A program made the translations under genes and the position numbers. Below the pieces are notes generated by a model. That model did no database searches and was not told where the DNA came from. It was given only the letters and a program-made list of their open reading frames with translations. Shown here piece by piece: positions 1 to 8,893 of a stretch of DNA of 64,000 nucleotides. Every line of letters begins with the position of its first letter. Within the stretch, counting starts at the first letter, position 1. The DNA lies in contig NZ_CP036346.1 of NCBI RefSeq assembly GCF_014131695.1, forward strand, positions 620,001 through 684,000, in the 5' to 3' direction. Origin of the DNA: Thomasclavelia ramosa DSM 1402. GTDB taxonomy: Bacteria > Bacillota_I > Bacilli_A > Erysipelotrichales > Coprobacillaceae.

Positions 1-1997
1 TTCATCAACATACTGGTAACTGGCCTGGTAAAACAGTTACTAATGCTCAAGGCTATTGTCGAGGAAAAGAAAATTCATATGTTTTAGTAGATATTCCTGG
101 GACATATTCATTATTAGCACATTCAGCGGAAGAAGAAGTAGCACGTAATTTTATTTGCTTTGAGCATCCAGATGTAATTGTTGTTGTATGTGATGCAACT
201 TGTTTAGAACGTAACTTAAATTTAGTAATTCAGACAATTGAAATTCATACAAATGTAATAGTTTGTGTTAATTTGTTAGATGAAGCTAAGAAAAAAGGAA
301 TTGATATTGATCTTGAGCAATTATCATCTTGCTTGGGAGTTCCTGTAATTGGGATTACTGCCAGAAAAAAGACAGATTTGCATAAAGTTATTGATTCTTT
401 AGATCAAGCAATCGATAGACCAGTTAATTACAAATCCTTAAAAATAGCTTATAGTGATATTTTATTACAAGCAATAAGAATTGTTGAGGAAGTATTGCAA
501 AAGAAAGTAACTACTTCTTTAAGTTATCAGTGGCTTAGCTTAAGATTGATTGAAAACGATCCTTCCTTAATGATTGAAATGTCAAATCAATTAGGACTGG
601 ACTACGATGATCAAGAGCTTAAAGAAGCTATCGACCAAGCAAATGAATTATTAGCACAACATGATATAAATAAGGATAATTTACAAGACAAGATTGTTGT
701 TTCATTTATTCACAGTGCTCATTTGATTTGTCAAAAAGTGGTTCACTATCAAAAGCAAGATTATAATCAAAGGGATCGTCAGATAGACAAGATTTTAACA
801 AATCGCTGGACGGGGTATCCAATCATGATTTTATTACTTGCTTTAATATTTTGGATAACTATAACAGGGGCAAACTATCCATCGCAGTGGTTATCGGATT
901 TCTTATTTGGATTAGAAGTACCTTTTAATCAGTTCTTTCATTTTATTGGGACGCCGCTATGGCTTAGTGATATGCTTGTATCTGGGGTATATAGGGTGTT
1001 AGCTTGGGTTGTAAGTGTTATGCTGCCACCAATGGCAATCTTTTTTCCATTGTTTACTTTGATGGAAGATTTAGGCTATTTACCAAGAATTGCTTTTAAT
1101 CTTGATCATGCATTTAAAAAATGCAGCGCTTGTGGTAAACAAGCTTTAACGATGTGTATGGGATTTGGATGTAATGCTGCTGGAATAGTAGGATGTCGGA
1201 TTATTGATTCACCACGAGAGAGATTAATTGCAATGATTACTAATAATTTTGTGCCATGTAATGGTCGTTTTCCAACCTTGATAGCAATCTTAACAATGTT
1301 CTTTATTGGAACCGAAGCAACTATGCAAAATTCTCTATTATCAGCAATATTTTTAACAATGTTAATTGTTTTAGGAATAACTATGACTTTGATTATTTCA
1401 AAGTTATTATCTAAAACTATATTAAAGGGAGTCCCATCTTCATTTACTTTAGAATTACCACCATATCGTAAACCTCAAGTTGGCAAAGTGATTGTTAGAT
1501 CAATTTTTGACCGAACATTATTTGTTTTATCTCGAGCTGTGGCAGTAGCTGCTCCTGCTGGTCTTATTATTTGGTTAATGGCAAACATTAGTGTTGATGG
1601 TATGACAATTTTAAATATTACTTCTAATTTTCTGGATCCCTTTGCTAAATGCATTGGTCTAGATGGCGTTATTTTGTTAGCATTTATTTTAGGGTTTCCC
1701 GCTAACGAAATAGTAATTCCTATCATGATTATGGCATACCTCGCTAGTGGTAGTTTGATTGAAATGGATAATTTAGTAATGTTAAAAAGTTTATTAGTAG
1801 AAAATGGCTGGACGTGGATCACTGCAATTAATGTAATGTTATTTTCATTAATGCACTGGCCTTGTTCGACAACACTTTTAACAATAAAAAAAGAAGCTAA
1901 TAGTTGGAAATGGGCGATTGTATCTTTCTTAGTTCCAGCTGTAACCGGAATCATAATTTGTTCTATCTTCACTATGTGTGCTAATCTGTTTATCTAA
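1..1997 (+). CDS. feoB: Ferrous iron transport protein B (5'-truncated by window edge)
   Basis: GTP-driven Fe(II) importer of the inner membrane. The frame is open from base 3, so the gene enters from the left; about 664 residues are present and the G1/P-loop lies outside. The visible GTPase part has the FeoB switch-I signature GNWPGKT, G3 DIPGTYSL, a G4-like NLLDE and a G5-like TARK. The membrane half starts near base 820 and carries the two Gate motifs with the conserved cysteine (GFGCNAAGIVG) and the later FPANEIVIPI, plus MEDLGYLPR typical of the family. The first internal ATG (base 273) is not the start. No feoA is visible downstream. The gene ends 140 bases before the next one. The family assignment is very secure. 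Confidence 0.96.
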   Translation, partial: HQHTGNWPGKTVTNAQGYCRGKENSYVLVDIPGTYSLLAHSAEEEVARNFICFEHPDVIVVVCDATCLERNLNLVIQTIEIHTNVIVCVNLLDEAKKKGIDIDLEQLSSCLGVPVIGITARKKTDLHKVIDSLDQAIDRPVNYKSLKIAYSDILLQAIRIVEEVLQKKVTTSLSYQWLSLRLIENDPSLMIEMSNQLGLDYDDQELKEAIDQANELLAQHDINKDNLQDKIVVSFIHSAHLICQKVVHYQKQDYNQRDRQIDKILTNRWTGYPIMILLLALIFWITITGANYPSQWLSDFLFGLEVPFNQFFHFIGTPLWLSDMLVSGVYRVLAWVVSVMLPPMAIFFPLFTLMEDLGYLPRIAFNLDHAFKKCSACGKQALTMCMGFGCNAAGIVGCRIIDSPRERLIAMITNNFVPCNGRFPTLIAILTMFFIGTEATMQNSLLSAIFLTMLIVLGITMTLIISKLLSKTILKGVPSSFTLELPPYRKPQVGKVIVRSIFDRTLFVLSRAVAVAAPAGLIIWLMANISVDGMTILNITSNFLDPFAKCIGLDGVILLAFILGFPANEIVIPIMIMAYLASGSLIEMDNLVMLKSLLVENGWTWITAINVMLFSLMHWPCSTTLLTIKKEANSWKWAIVSFLVPAVTGIIICSIFTMCANLFI

Positions 1998-2024
1998 ATG
2001 ATTTTTAATAATAATGAAATTGAA

Positions 2025-2053
2025 CCTCTTAGTTGGATTTCCAACTAAGGGGG
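2025..2053. repeat. Inverted repeat after feoB
   Basis: CCTCTTAGTTGG and CCAACTAAGGGG form a 12-pair stem (one G-T) around a 4-base loop, 28 bases after the feoB stop. No T-run follows on either strand, so it is either a U-poor terminator, an RNA-stabilising hairpin or an operator for the following gene. Confidence 0.5.
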
Positions 2054-2139
2054 TGAACTATATAAAGATGATATATGGTTTTATTGAGATAAATAGCTAT
2101 AGATGATATGATATTAAAAGACAGGGGTGGAGAATATAA

Positions 2140-2760
2140 ATGACACGTCCAAATTTTAATGATATTCAAAGTTTTGATGAATTTAAACAGTATTATTGGT
2201 ATCGTGATGAACTAAAACAAATTTGTAAAGAACACGGAATTACTCATACAGGTACTAAAACGGAACTGAATGATAATATTAAAGCCTATTTTAATGGTGA
2301 AATAATTAAACCAGTAAAACGAATGAAAATAAGGAAGCAAGATGTGCCTTTAACCTTAGAAACAAAATTATTAGAATGTGGCTTTGTTCTTAATGGACGT
2401 TTTCGTGAATTCTTTGGCGAAATTACAAAAACACCTAATTTTAAGTTCACCGCAGATATGGCAACTGCATTGAGAAGGGTTCGAAGTGAGGGGAATGTTC
2501 ATTTCACGCTCAAGGATCTTTTAGATGTGTATTATGGAAAAAGTGATTATGCTAAATATGATAATTCAGCTTGTCAGTGGAATCAGTTTTTAAAAGATTT
2601 TTGTCGTGATGAAAATAATAAAATTTATTATAATAAATTGAAAGCTGCTTCGATATTGTGGAAGGTTATTAGAGATCAGCCAGGAAAGAAAGTATATTCA
2701 GCTTCATTATTAAAGAAACATCAAGCTTTGCTAAGACAATATAAAGGGGAAAATAAATGA
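2140..2760 (+). CDS. SAP-domain protein (DUF6434-like)
   Basis: 206 residues, soluble, no signal peptide. Residues about 10-55 (YRDELKQICKEHGITHTGTK) look like a SAP helix-extended-helix motif, a small DNA-binding fold. The rest (from about residue 70: ETKLLECGFVLNGRFREFF through CQWNQFLKDFCRD) resembles the domain that usually follows SAP in Bacillota proteins of this kind, which I recall as DUF6434. A strong site GGGGTGGAG precedes the ATG. The stop overlaps the ATG of the deformylase-like gene by four bases, so the two are translationally coupled. Molecular function is unknown. Confidence 0.7.
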   Translation: MTRPNFNDIQSFDEFKQYYWYRDELKQICKEHGITHTGTKTELNDNIKAYFNGEIIKPVKRMKIRKQDVPLTLETKLLECGFVLNGRFREFFGEITKTPNFKFTADMATALRRVRSEGNVHFTLKDLLDVYYGKSDYAKYDNSACQWNQFLKDFCRDENNKIYYNKLKAASILWKVIRDQPGKKVYSASLLKKHQALLRQYKGENK

Positions 2761-3170
2761 TAAGAGAAATAGTTAGTGATCAATTTAGACTAAGTCAAAA
2801 ATCACTTCCAGCTACTAAAGAGGATTTACCGGTTGTTCAAGATTTATTAGATACGATTATAGCTCATGCTACAGGTTGTGTAGGAATGGCAGCTAATATG
2901 ATTGGTATCAATAAAAATATTATCATTGTAAACGATGATGGTAATTATTTAGTAATGTTAAATCCAGAAATTATAAAAACTATGGGACGTTTATATGAAA
3001 CAGAAGAAGGATGTCTATCACATATTGGAGTGAAAAAGACAAAGCGATACGAAAAGATAAAAGTAGCATATTATGATGTTGATTTCAAAAAGAAAATAAA
3101 AACTTTTAGTAATTATACAGCTCAGATCATTCAACATGAAATAGATCATTGTAATGGAATTTTAATTTAA
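2757..3170 (+). CDS. def: Peptide deformylase-like protein (short subfamily)
   Basis: Metal-dependent hydrolase fold that removes formyl from nascent N-termini. 137 residues, at the short end for the family. Motif 2 EEGCLSH supplies the metal-binding Cys and motif 3 QHEIDH supplies the two His and the catalytic Glu. Motif 1 reads CVGMAANM instead of GxGLAAxQ, so the substrate- and oxyanion-contacting Gln is Met. From memory this variant recurs in a short Bacillota subfamily usually annotated as def, so it is a lineage trait rather than a new mutation. It is coupled to the SAP gene by an ATGA overlap. It may be an accessory rather than the housekeeping deformylase. Confidence 0.85.
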   Translation: MIREIVSDQFRLSQKSLPATKEDLPVVQDLLDTIIAHATGCVGMAANMIGINKNIIIVNDDGNYLVMLNPEIIKTMGRLYETEEGCLSHIGVKKTKRYEKIKVAYYDVDFKKKIKTFSNYTAQIIQHEIDHCNGILI

Positions 3171-3236
3171 TTAAAGAAGTAAAAGGAATGATATAATTGC
3201 AGTTTACTATATAAATATTTAATGGTAATTTTAAAT

Positions 3237-3395
3237 ATGATTATGCGCCAAAATGATGATGGAAGGATTATTGTAATTCATTCAGTTGTAATGAAAGATA
3301 TTTCAGCATATTCTGTTATTGGAGAGAATTCGGCTCATTTTAGACAAGAATGTTTTGGTAATGAAATGATCGAATTGTTGGGATGGTTAAAATGA
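3237..3395 (+). pseudogene. 3' remnant of a hexapeptide-repeat (Vat/CatB-type) acetyltransferase
   Basis: A 52-codon open frame encodes VVMKDISAYSVIGENSAHF followed by NEMIELLGWLK. This matches the C-terminal signature of xenobiotic/streptogramin-type hexapeptide acyltransferases (VVTKDVPPYSIVGGNPAK ... EIIELLLELKWW). The left-handed beta-helix that should precede it is absent, so only the tail survives. There is no ribosome site. It is a decayed fragment; the call rests on one motif. Confidence 0.6.
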
Positions 3396-3500
3396 TAAGA
3401 TTATGAATAAGAAAAACTATGTGATCTCTCCCTTTATTACGTAAGGAAGATTTAGGTGAAGTAAAAAAGAGAGTTTATAAAATTATTAATGGTGAAATCG

Positions 3501-3956
3501 ATGGAAATTAGAAAATATCAGTCTTCGGATTTAAAAGTAATTTGTGAATTGTTTTATGAAACGATTAATACAATAAATAGATATGATTACAATAATGATC
3601 AAATCAAAGTATGGTCAAATCGGAGTAATTTTCTGCTGACTCAAGATGACTTTTTTAACTCTATGTATACTCTTGTAGCTGTTGAAAATGAAAAGGTTTT
3701 GGGTTATGGTAATATTGATAAGAGAGGTTATTTAGATCATTTATACGTACATAAAGATTATCAAGGAAAACAGATTGCAACAAAGCTATGTGATAAGTTA
3801 GAACAGTATTGTAAAGATGTAAAAAGTTTAACAGTTCATGCTTCCATAAGTGCTAAGCCTTTTTTTGAAAAAAGAGGATATAAAGTTATTAAAGAACAGT
3901 CAGTCAAAGTGGATAATGTTTATTTAACTAATTATTTGATGGAAAAGACTAGATAA
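3501..3956 (+). CDS. GNAT-family N-acetyltransferase (YafP-like)
   Basis: 151 residues from the ATG at 3501, chosen because GGTGA lies eight bases upstream; an earlier in-frame ATG at 3489 has no site. A single GNAT domain: acetyl-CoA loop around VHKDYQGKQIATKLC (Q/R-x-x-G-x-A type). The C-terminal HASISAKPFFEKRGYK closely resembles E. coli YafP (DASITAKPFFERYGF). Such proteins acetylate small amines or amino acids; the substrate here is unknown. It stands alone and ends 16 bases before a clear terminator. Confidence 0.85.
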   Translation: MEIRKYQSSDLKVICELFYETINTINRYDYNNDQIKVWSNRSNFLLTQDDFFNSMYTLVAVENEKVLGYGNIDKRGYLDHLYVHKDYQGKQIATKLCDKLEQYCKDVKSLTVHASISAKPFFEKRGYKVIKEQSVKVDNVYLTNYLMEKTR

Positions 3957-3972
3957 TTTGATTTAGCAGTTT

Positions 3973-3994
3973 AAGATGCCGTTAGGCATCTTTT
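3973..3994 (+). terminator. Rho-independent terminator
   Basis: AAGATGCC, loop GTTA, GGCATCTT then TTTT: an 8-bp perfect stem with a T-run, 16 bases after the acetyltransferase stop. Confidence 0.88.
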
Positions 3995-3996
3995 AA

Positions 3997-5058
3997 TTCG
4001 TGATAGATTATTGATTATGAGATAATATAATTAGATTGAGGATATGGATAGTGATTGTCTTTGTTTTAGAATTAACTAAGGATGGTAAAGTAATCAAGCA
4101 AGGTAATTTTACTTACAAAATTAGAATATCTTTGTTTTGTTATGATTAGCAATATATACTTATATCGATAAAGGAGTAATTTGAAAAATGAGAATTTGAG
4201 TCAAATGGTCTTTTTAAGATATATTTTTATGATGAAGAATCGTTAAGTGATAGAAATGATGAATCAGCTAATTAGGGTGTTATAATAAATTAAATTGTTT
4301 AAAGACTATTTTAATCAGGATTAAAAGGAAAGGGGGATTACTGAAGATTTTGGAATTTATTATCAACAAATTATAAGAATAGAGAAAAGTCGTGATGCAA
4401 TTGCATCATCAGCTAATTCTTTGGATCGGCTCAATATTGTTACAGAGCAAAAAGATTTTTATATTTCTTTACAAAATAATGATCTATTTATTAGTCAAAT
4501 TAGAAAATTTAAAAGAGAGTTACAGTATAAATAATTTTAATAAAGAAATTAAAATAGTAGAAAATCTTCAAAACAGTTATATATTTGAGGACAAGACTGG
4601 GATATGGAATAAAAATAGGTGAACTTTTATATTAGTGCTTATCATAGAAATTTAAATGATTTTATTGAAAACTATTTGTTGAAGGATGAAAATAAATCAA
4701 ACTGTTTAAACAAATACAAAAAGCTGGTTATCGCTATTGTGGAATCCAGCATGGTAATTTTAATTATTATTTATTTTGCGGGGAGGGAACACATATCTTT
4801 TAGCTGTATACATTGTCATAATAAAGTTAGAAAATATGATTATTTAGTTTAATTTGTTAAATATCTAAATATTTTATAGCAGTAAGGTAAAAATGGATAA
4901 TTAAAGATTTTTAGCAAAACAATATTTTTGCAATCGACAGGCAAATACTGTGACTAAGTTTGGTTTTATCAAAGAAATTTATAAGAAGTTATTATATGAT
5001 GTTCTTGAAATTAACATGAAATAGGGCTATATTCATACATATAGATTGGGGGTATTCA
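3997..5058. other. Gene-poor decayed stretch
   Basis: About 1 kb without a convincing intact gene. Two short open frames exist (4392-4622 and 4619-4852; the second has one hydrophobic segment), but neither has a proper ribosome site and they overlap better-looking reading in other frames. The 4325-4534 frame preserves a recognisable PH-type motif, and about 4698-4810 in another frame reads like a protein fragment (AGYRYCGIQHGNFNYY). I read the region as multiply frameshifted remains. Confidence 0.55.
4325..4534 (+). pseudogene. Remnant of a bacterial PH-like (bPH_6/DUF1200) protein
   Basis: A 69-codon frame without a start reads IYYQQIIRIEKSRDAIASS then ANSLDRLNIV and ISLQNNDLFISQI. This follows the consensus of the bPH_6 family (I-x-S-I-x-x-S-x-x-P-x-S-S-P-A-L-S-L-D-R-L ... 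ISPKDKE-F), including the invariant SLDRL. The N-terminal membrane segments these proteins normally have are not found intact upstream. Best read as a decayed membrane-anchored PH-domain gene. Confidence 0.5.
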
Positions 5059-5733
5059 ATGAAACGAACAAAATTAGATGATCGAGTATTACCCGAGTAT
5101 ACTCGAGGTGAAGAAATTTTTAATATGGTTACTCATATTGTAGGTGGAGTTTTTGGAATTGCCGTATTAGTACTTTGTATTGTTTTTGGAGTATTGCGCC
5201 ATAACAATTATGGTATAGCTTCAGGAATTATTTATGGAATATCAATGATCTTGCTATATACAATGAGTAGTATTTATCATGGGCTTTCCCCAAATACTAA
5301 GAGTAAAAAAGTGTTTCAAATTATGGATCACTGTTCAATTTTTGTATTGATTGCTGGTACTTATACACCTATTGTGTTGTGTTCGATAAGACCAGTAGAT
5401 TCATTTTGGGCTTGGATGATCTTTGCTGTTGTTTGGGGCTGTACGGTTCTAGGAATCATTTTAAATGCAATTGATATTGAAAGTAATGAAAAGTTTTCAA
5501 TGATTTGTTATTTAGCGATGGGCTGGTGTATTATCTTTAAATTCAATCTATTGCCGGAAGCTATTGGATATAATGGAATTTGGTTACTTGTGGCTGGTGG
5601 TGTAGCTTATACGATTGGTACCGTTTTTTATGGTTTGCAAAATAAGTATCGCTATATGCATAGTATTTGGCATTTATGGATCTTATTAGGAAGTGTGTTA
5701 CATTTCTTATGTATAATTTTATATGTTATTTAA
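5059..5733 (+). CDS. Hemolysin III family (PAQR-type) integral membrane protein
   Basis: 224 residues with seven predicted membrane helices. Family marks are the N-terminal EEIFNMVTHIVGG, SSIYHGLSP after helix two, MDHCSIFVLIAGTYTPI, and the C-terminal HSIWHLWILLGSVLHF; the His, Asp and Ser in these motifs form the metal site in PAQR-like proteins. The family includes B. cereus hemolysin III and E. coli YqfA, and its real role is probably membrane homeostasis or lipid hydrolysis rather than lysis. GGGGG precedes the ATG. It is monocistronic, with a terminator right after the stop. Confidence 0.92.
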   Translation: MKRTKLDDRVLPEYTRGEEIFNMVTHIVGGVFGIAVLVLCIVFGVLRHNNYGIASGIIYGISMILLYTMSSIYHGLSPNTKSKKVFQIMDHCSIFVLIAGTYTPIVLCSIRPVDSFWAWMIFAVVWGCTVLGIILNAIDIESNEKFSMICYLAMGWCIIFKFNLLPEAIGYNGIWLLVAGGVAYTIGTVFYGLQNKYRYMHSIWHLWILLGSVLHFLCIILYVI

Positions 5734-5734
5734 A

Positions 5735-5764
5735 AGGTATCATTTTAAAAATGATGCTTTTTTT
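5735..5764 (+). terminator. Rho-independent terminator
   Basis: AGGTATCATTTT pairs with AAAATGATGCTT, followed by seven T, starting two bases after the hemolysin-III gene stop. Confidence 0.85.
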
Positions 5765-5832
5765 ACGATAATATAGAGAAAATGGGGCTAAAGAGTATCA
5801 TAATAGTGTGGTATTAATAATTCAATGAGGAG

Positions 5833-6720
5833 ATGATAGGTATAAATCTATTTTATCCATCAATTATTAAGTTTGCTCGTTTTAAAATGCAACCAAAAAG
5901 TAATGATATTTTTACTATTCTCGAAAATGTCCACTAAGTAGTTGATATTCCTTATCAAGATGACAGGAATCATAATCATTTACTAGATATTTATTATCCT
6001 TAATCCACGACTAAGCCATTGTCTATGATCATTGATGTTCACGGTGATGCCTGGATTTATGGTGATAAAGGAGTAAATAAAAATTTGCAGTTATGCTAGC
6101 TGCTAAAAATTTTACTGTTGTGAATATAAATTATACTCTAATACCACAAGCCTCGTTGAAGCAGTAAGTTCAGGAAATTATTATGACTTTAAAGTTTGTT
6201 GCTAAAACAAAGAATAAATATTTTTGGAATATTGATCAAATTATTTTTACTGAGTGATTCAGCTGGTGGGCATTTAGCAGGATTGGTTTATGCAATCATA
6301 AAACAGCCTGAGCTCTGTAAAGTATATAATGTTCAGCCACCAGAAATTATGATTAGAGAGTTTTGTTACATGGTGGAGATGATTTAATAAGTTTTGACTA
6401 ACAGTAAAAATTTTGTTTATCAGTAGGTTAGTGTTATGGTTCAGGGAGTTAACAATGAAGATTCAGACATATATCGAAAAGCTTGCCTTATTGATGTAAT
6501 TGATAGTTACCGCCACTTTCAACACGTATTATTAGTAGTGAGATAACTTACATTTTTAGTCAATAAAGGCTAAAAATGTATTGAAGGCTTATAACTGGTA
6601 TGTTTGAACCGTGTGTTGCTCTAAGGAAAACATTTAGGACATGTTTTTGAAGTTCTGTATCCTGAATATCTTGAAACTCAGTCAACGATTGAACGAATTA
6701 AATATTTTATTAATAACTAA
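5833..6720 (+). pseudogene. Alpha/beta-hydrolase (esterase/lipase), multiply inactivated
   Basis: Reading through several frames recovers one ordinary esterase: start MIGINLFYPSIIKFARFKM, a TAA at about 5935, then DIPYQDDRNHNHLLDIYYP, another TAA, IDVHGDAWIYGDKG (the oxyanion region, normally HGGGW-YGDK), frame changes, the nucleophile elbow SDSAGGHLAGL near 6257, and a C-terminal end GHVFEVLYPEYLE with the catalytic-His region. At least two nonsense codons and three frameshifts are visible, so it cannot be translated as one chain. Even the oxyanion glycines are mutated (GG to DA), which argues for old loss. Confidence 0.82.
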
Positions 6721-6859
6721 TTATAATGAAGGTTTTTAAGTAGTTATTGGCCTTGCATTTTAGTTTAGAAAATGGACAGCGATGATATAGGTGGTTTATC
6801 TTTTTTTCTTATTAAAAATGAGCTAAACTATTATTAACTATAAATAGGAGGGGAAAGTG

Positions 6860-7711
6860 ATGAAAAAAGAAGTTGGATTATTACATTTGGCTGTTATGTT
6901 ATTTGGCTTAGCCGGAGTAATTGGAAAATTTGTCACACTACCAGCTATTTTGATTACCTTTGGACGAGTATCTTTTTCTTCAATTTTTCTATTAATAATA
7001 ATTTTAATAAAAAAAGAGAAAGTTAGATTGAGTAATAAAAAAGATTATATTCTAATCATCGCTGCTGGTATTGTTATGGCACTTCACTGGTTCACTTTTT
7101 TACAAGCAATTCAATTATCAACTGTTGCAATTGGAACAATTACTTTTTCAACTTTTCCACTTTTTGTGACTTTTTTAGAACCGCTAGTATATCATGAAGA
7201 GCTTAGAATAAAAAATATAATGATTGCGCTAACAATGTTTGCTGGGGTAATAATTACAATTCCAGAGTTCTCACTTAACAATCAAATAACACTGGGAATC
7301 TTTATTGGATTAATCGGATCTTTAAGTTATGCGGTGTTATGCTTGATGAATCGCTATTTTGCAGGTAAATATACAGGGAGAACGATTTGCTTATATGAAC
7401 AAGGAATTGCTGCGATTATATTATTACCGTCATTGCTGATAGTTAAAGCTTCAATAACAAAACTTGATTTATTTGCGCTTATTTTTCTAGGAGTTATATG
7501 TACGGCTGTTGCTCATAGCATTTATGTCAGTAGTTTAAAGAAAGTAAAGGTGCAAACTGCAGGGATAATATCGGGAATGGAGAGTGTGTATAGCATTATT
7601 TTTGCGATATTTTTGTTACATGAGATTCCTGGAGTAAAGGAACTGCTTGGAGGAGTGATTATTTTGGGGGTGGCTTTTTATGCCACTGTTACTAATAATA
7701 AAAAGTTTTAG
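6860..7711 (+). CDS. EamA/DMT-family transporter
   Basis: 283 residues in ten hydrophobic helices, the classic two five-helix EamA repeats (first about 1-135, second about 145-280). Second-repeat signature CTAVAHSIYVSSLKKVKVQTAGIISGMESVYSIIF is typical of drug/metabolite exporters of the DMT superfamily; substrate unknown. Start chosen at the ATG at 6860 because AGGAGGGG ends six bases before it; the GTG at 6857 is too close. It stands alone and reads toward a large hairpin element. Confidence 0.88.
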   Translation: MKKEVGLLHLAVMLFGLAGVIGKFVTLPAILITFGRVSFSSIFLLIIILIKKEKVRLSNKKDYILIIAAGIVMALHWFTFLQAIQLSTVAIGTITFSTFPLFVTFLEPLVYHEELRIKNIMIALTMFAGVIITIPEFSLNNQITLGIFIGLIGSLSYAVLCLMNRYFAGKYTGRTICLYEQGIAAIILLPSLLIVKASITKLDLFALIFLGVICTAVAHSIYVSSLKKVKVQTAGIISGMESVYSIIFAIFLLHEIPGVKELLGGVIILGVAFYATVTNNKKF

Positions 7712-7721
7712 TTCTAATTTG

Positions 7722-7820
7722 AAATGAACTTCCATTATTTGGACACCCAATGATGTGTACCCTCTTTACTGAACAAATCAGTAAGGAGGGTACACATTAC
7801 AAGTAATGGAGGTTCATTTT
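7722..7820. repeat. 99-bp nested inverted repeat (possible IS-derived mini-element)
   Basis: Outer arms AAATGAACTTCCATTATTTG and CAAGTAATGGAGGTTCATTT are inverted copies with three mismatches. Inside them GTGTACCCTCTTTACTGA (7755-7772) pairs with TCAGTAAGGAGGGTACAC (7778-7795) over 18 positions with one G-T. The left arm continues into TGGACACCC, reminiscent of IS3/IS150-type ends. No transposase is present. It lies between two convergent genes; it could be a non-autonomous element or a large bidirectional terminator, but there is no T-run. Confidence 0.6.
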
Positions 7821-7838
7821 ATTATGGCAAAGATTCTT

Positions 7839-8791
7839 TTATTTCCATTTTTGATATAACTGTTCAACAAGTTTAATTGTTTCAATAGTTTTTTCTTTAT
7901 TCATGATAGGACTTTCTAATCGACCATTATTAATACATTGATGAATATGTTCAATTTCATAAACAAATTCACTTTGATAAGGAAAATCATAATGACTATG
8001 ACTGCCATCATCGAGATAAAGATCTAACTGATTAGATTTCCAATAATTAGGAACAACGATATAACCTAGTTCTCCATAAAAAACAGCTTCATTTTTTAAT
8101 GCCACATTCATAGCGATTGTTGAAGAAGCAAGAATACTATTATTTATCTTCAATTGGAAATTACATATTTCATCTGCTCCAGTAGAGCACTTGATACATG
8201 TACCATCAATTGTTAAATTTGGATGATCAAAAAGATATTGGAGATATTCAATTGTATAAGTAGCACTTCCATAAAGAGCACCACCACCTAATGATAGATC
8301 ATACATCCAGTGATCGTAAGTAAAGCGACCTGGAAACCCAGCCTTAAATTCTAAGTATTTAATTTTTCCGATTATCTCACTATTGATTAATTCTTTAACT
8401 TTACTTGTTGTGGGAAGATAGAGAGCCTTTTGTGCTTCCATTAAAAAACAATTATTTTTTTAGCTAATGTGAATAATTCTTTAGCTTCTAAGACAGTTAA
8501 AGCAAAAGGTTTTTCTACAATAACATGTTTATGGTGTTTTAGAGCTTTTTTGCAGTTTTCATAGTGTTGACTGTTAACTGTAGGAATATAAACAATATCA
8601 ATATTATTTGCACAAAGCAATTCACCATAACTGCCATAATAATTTTCAATGTTTAATCGTTTTGCTGCTTTTTTGGCAGTTTCTAAATTTCTTGATGCAA
8701 TTGCTTGAACATAGCTATCTTGGCTTTCTCTAATCCCTGCAATAAAACGATCAATGATTGAAGCAGTGCTTAATATACCGTATCTGAACAT
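7839..8791 (-). pseudogene. Gfo/Idh/MocA oxidoreductase, split by a one-base frameshift
   Basis: NAD(P)-dependent sugar/inositol-type dehydrogenase fold. The upstream part (8441-8791) has the Rossmann domain (YGILSTASI, VEKPF with the catalytic-type EKP). The downstream part (7839-8441) has the alpha/beta C-terminal domain (LGGGALYGSATYTIEYLQYLF). The break is in an A7 run of the coding strand (T7 at 8455-8461): adding one A, or a -1 slip, gives AKKNNCFLMEAQKALYLP, exactly the family sequence. So it is a single-base loss, a homopolymer sequencing error, or slippage on A7. An intact relative lies at 42484-43455. No ribosome site better than a weak TTGG. Confidence 0.88.
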
Positions 8792-8893
8792 AATAAACCA
8801 ATTATAGTATAGGATTTTTTAGACAAAAGGACAAATTTGTTTATATTATTTTATTTTTTGAAGACTATAATATAAGTATAGAAGGTGATAGAG

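Noticed and set aside
3396-3500. Possible coding fragment (LLRKEDLGEVKKRVYKIING) upstream of the YafP-like gene
   Set aside because: Looks protein-like, but has no start, matches no family I know and overlaps the start of a well-supported gene.
4392-4852. Two short hypothetical genes (76 and 77 codons)
   Set aside because: No proper ribosome sites; another frame over the same DNA preserves a recognisable PH-type motif, so these are accidental frames in decayed DNA.
6196-6387. 63-codon open frame
   Set aside because: It is the nucleophile-elbow piece of the esterase pseudogene, not an independent gene.
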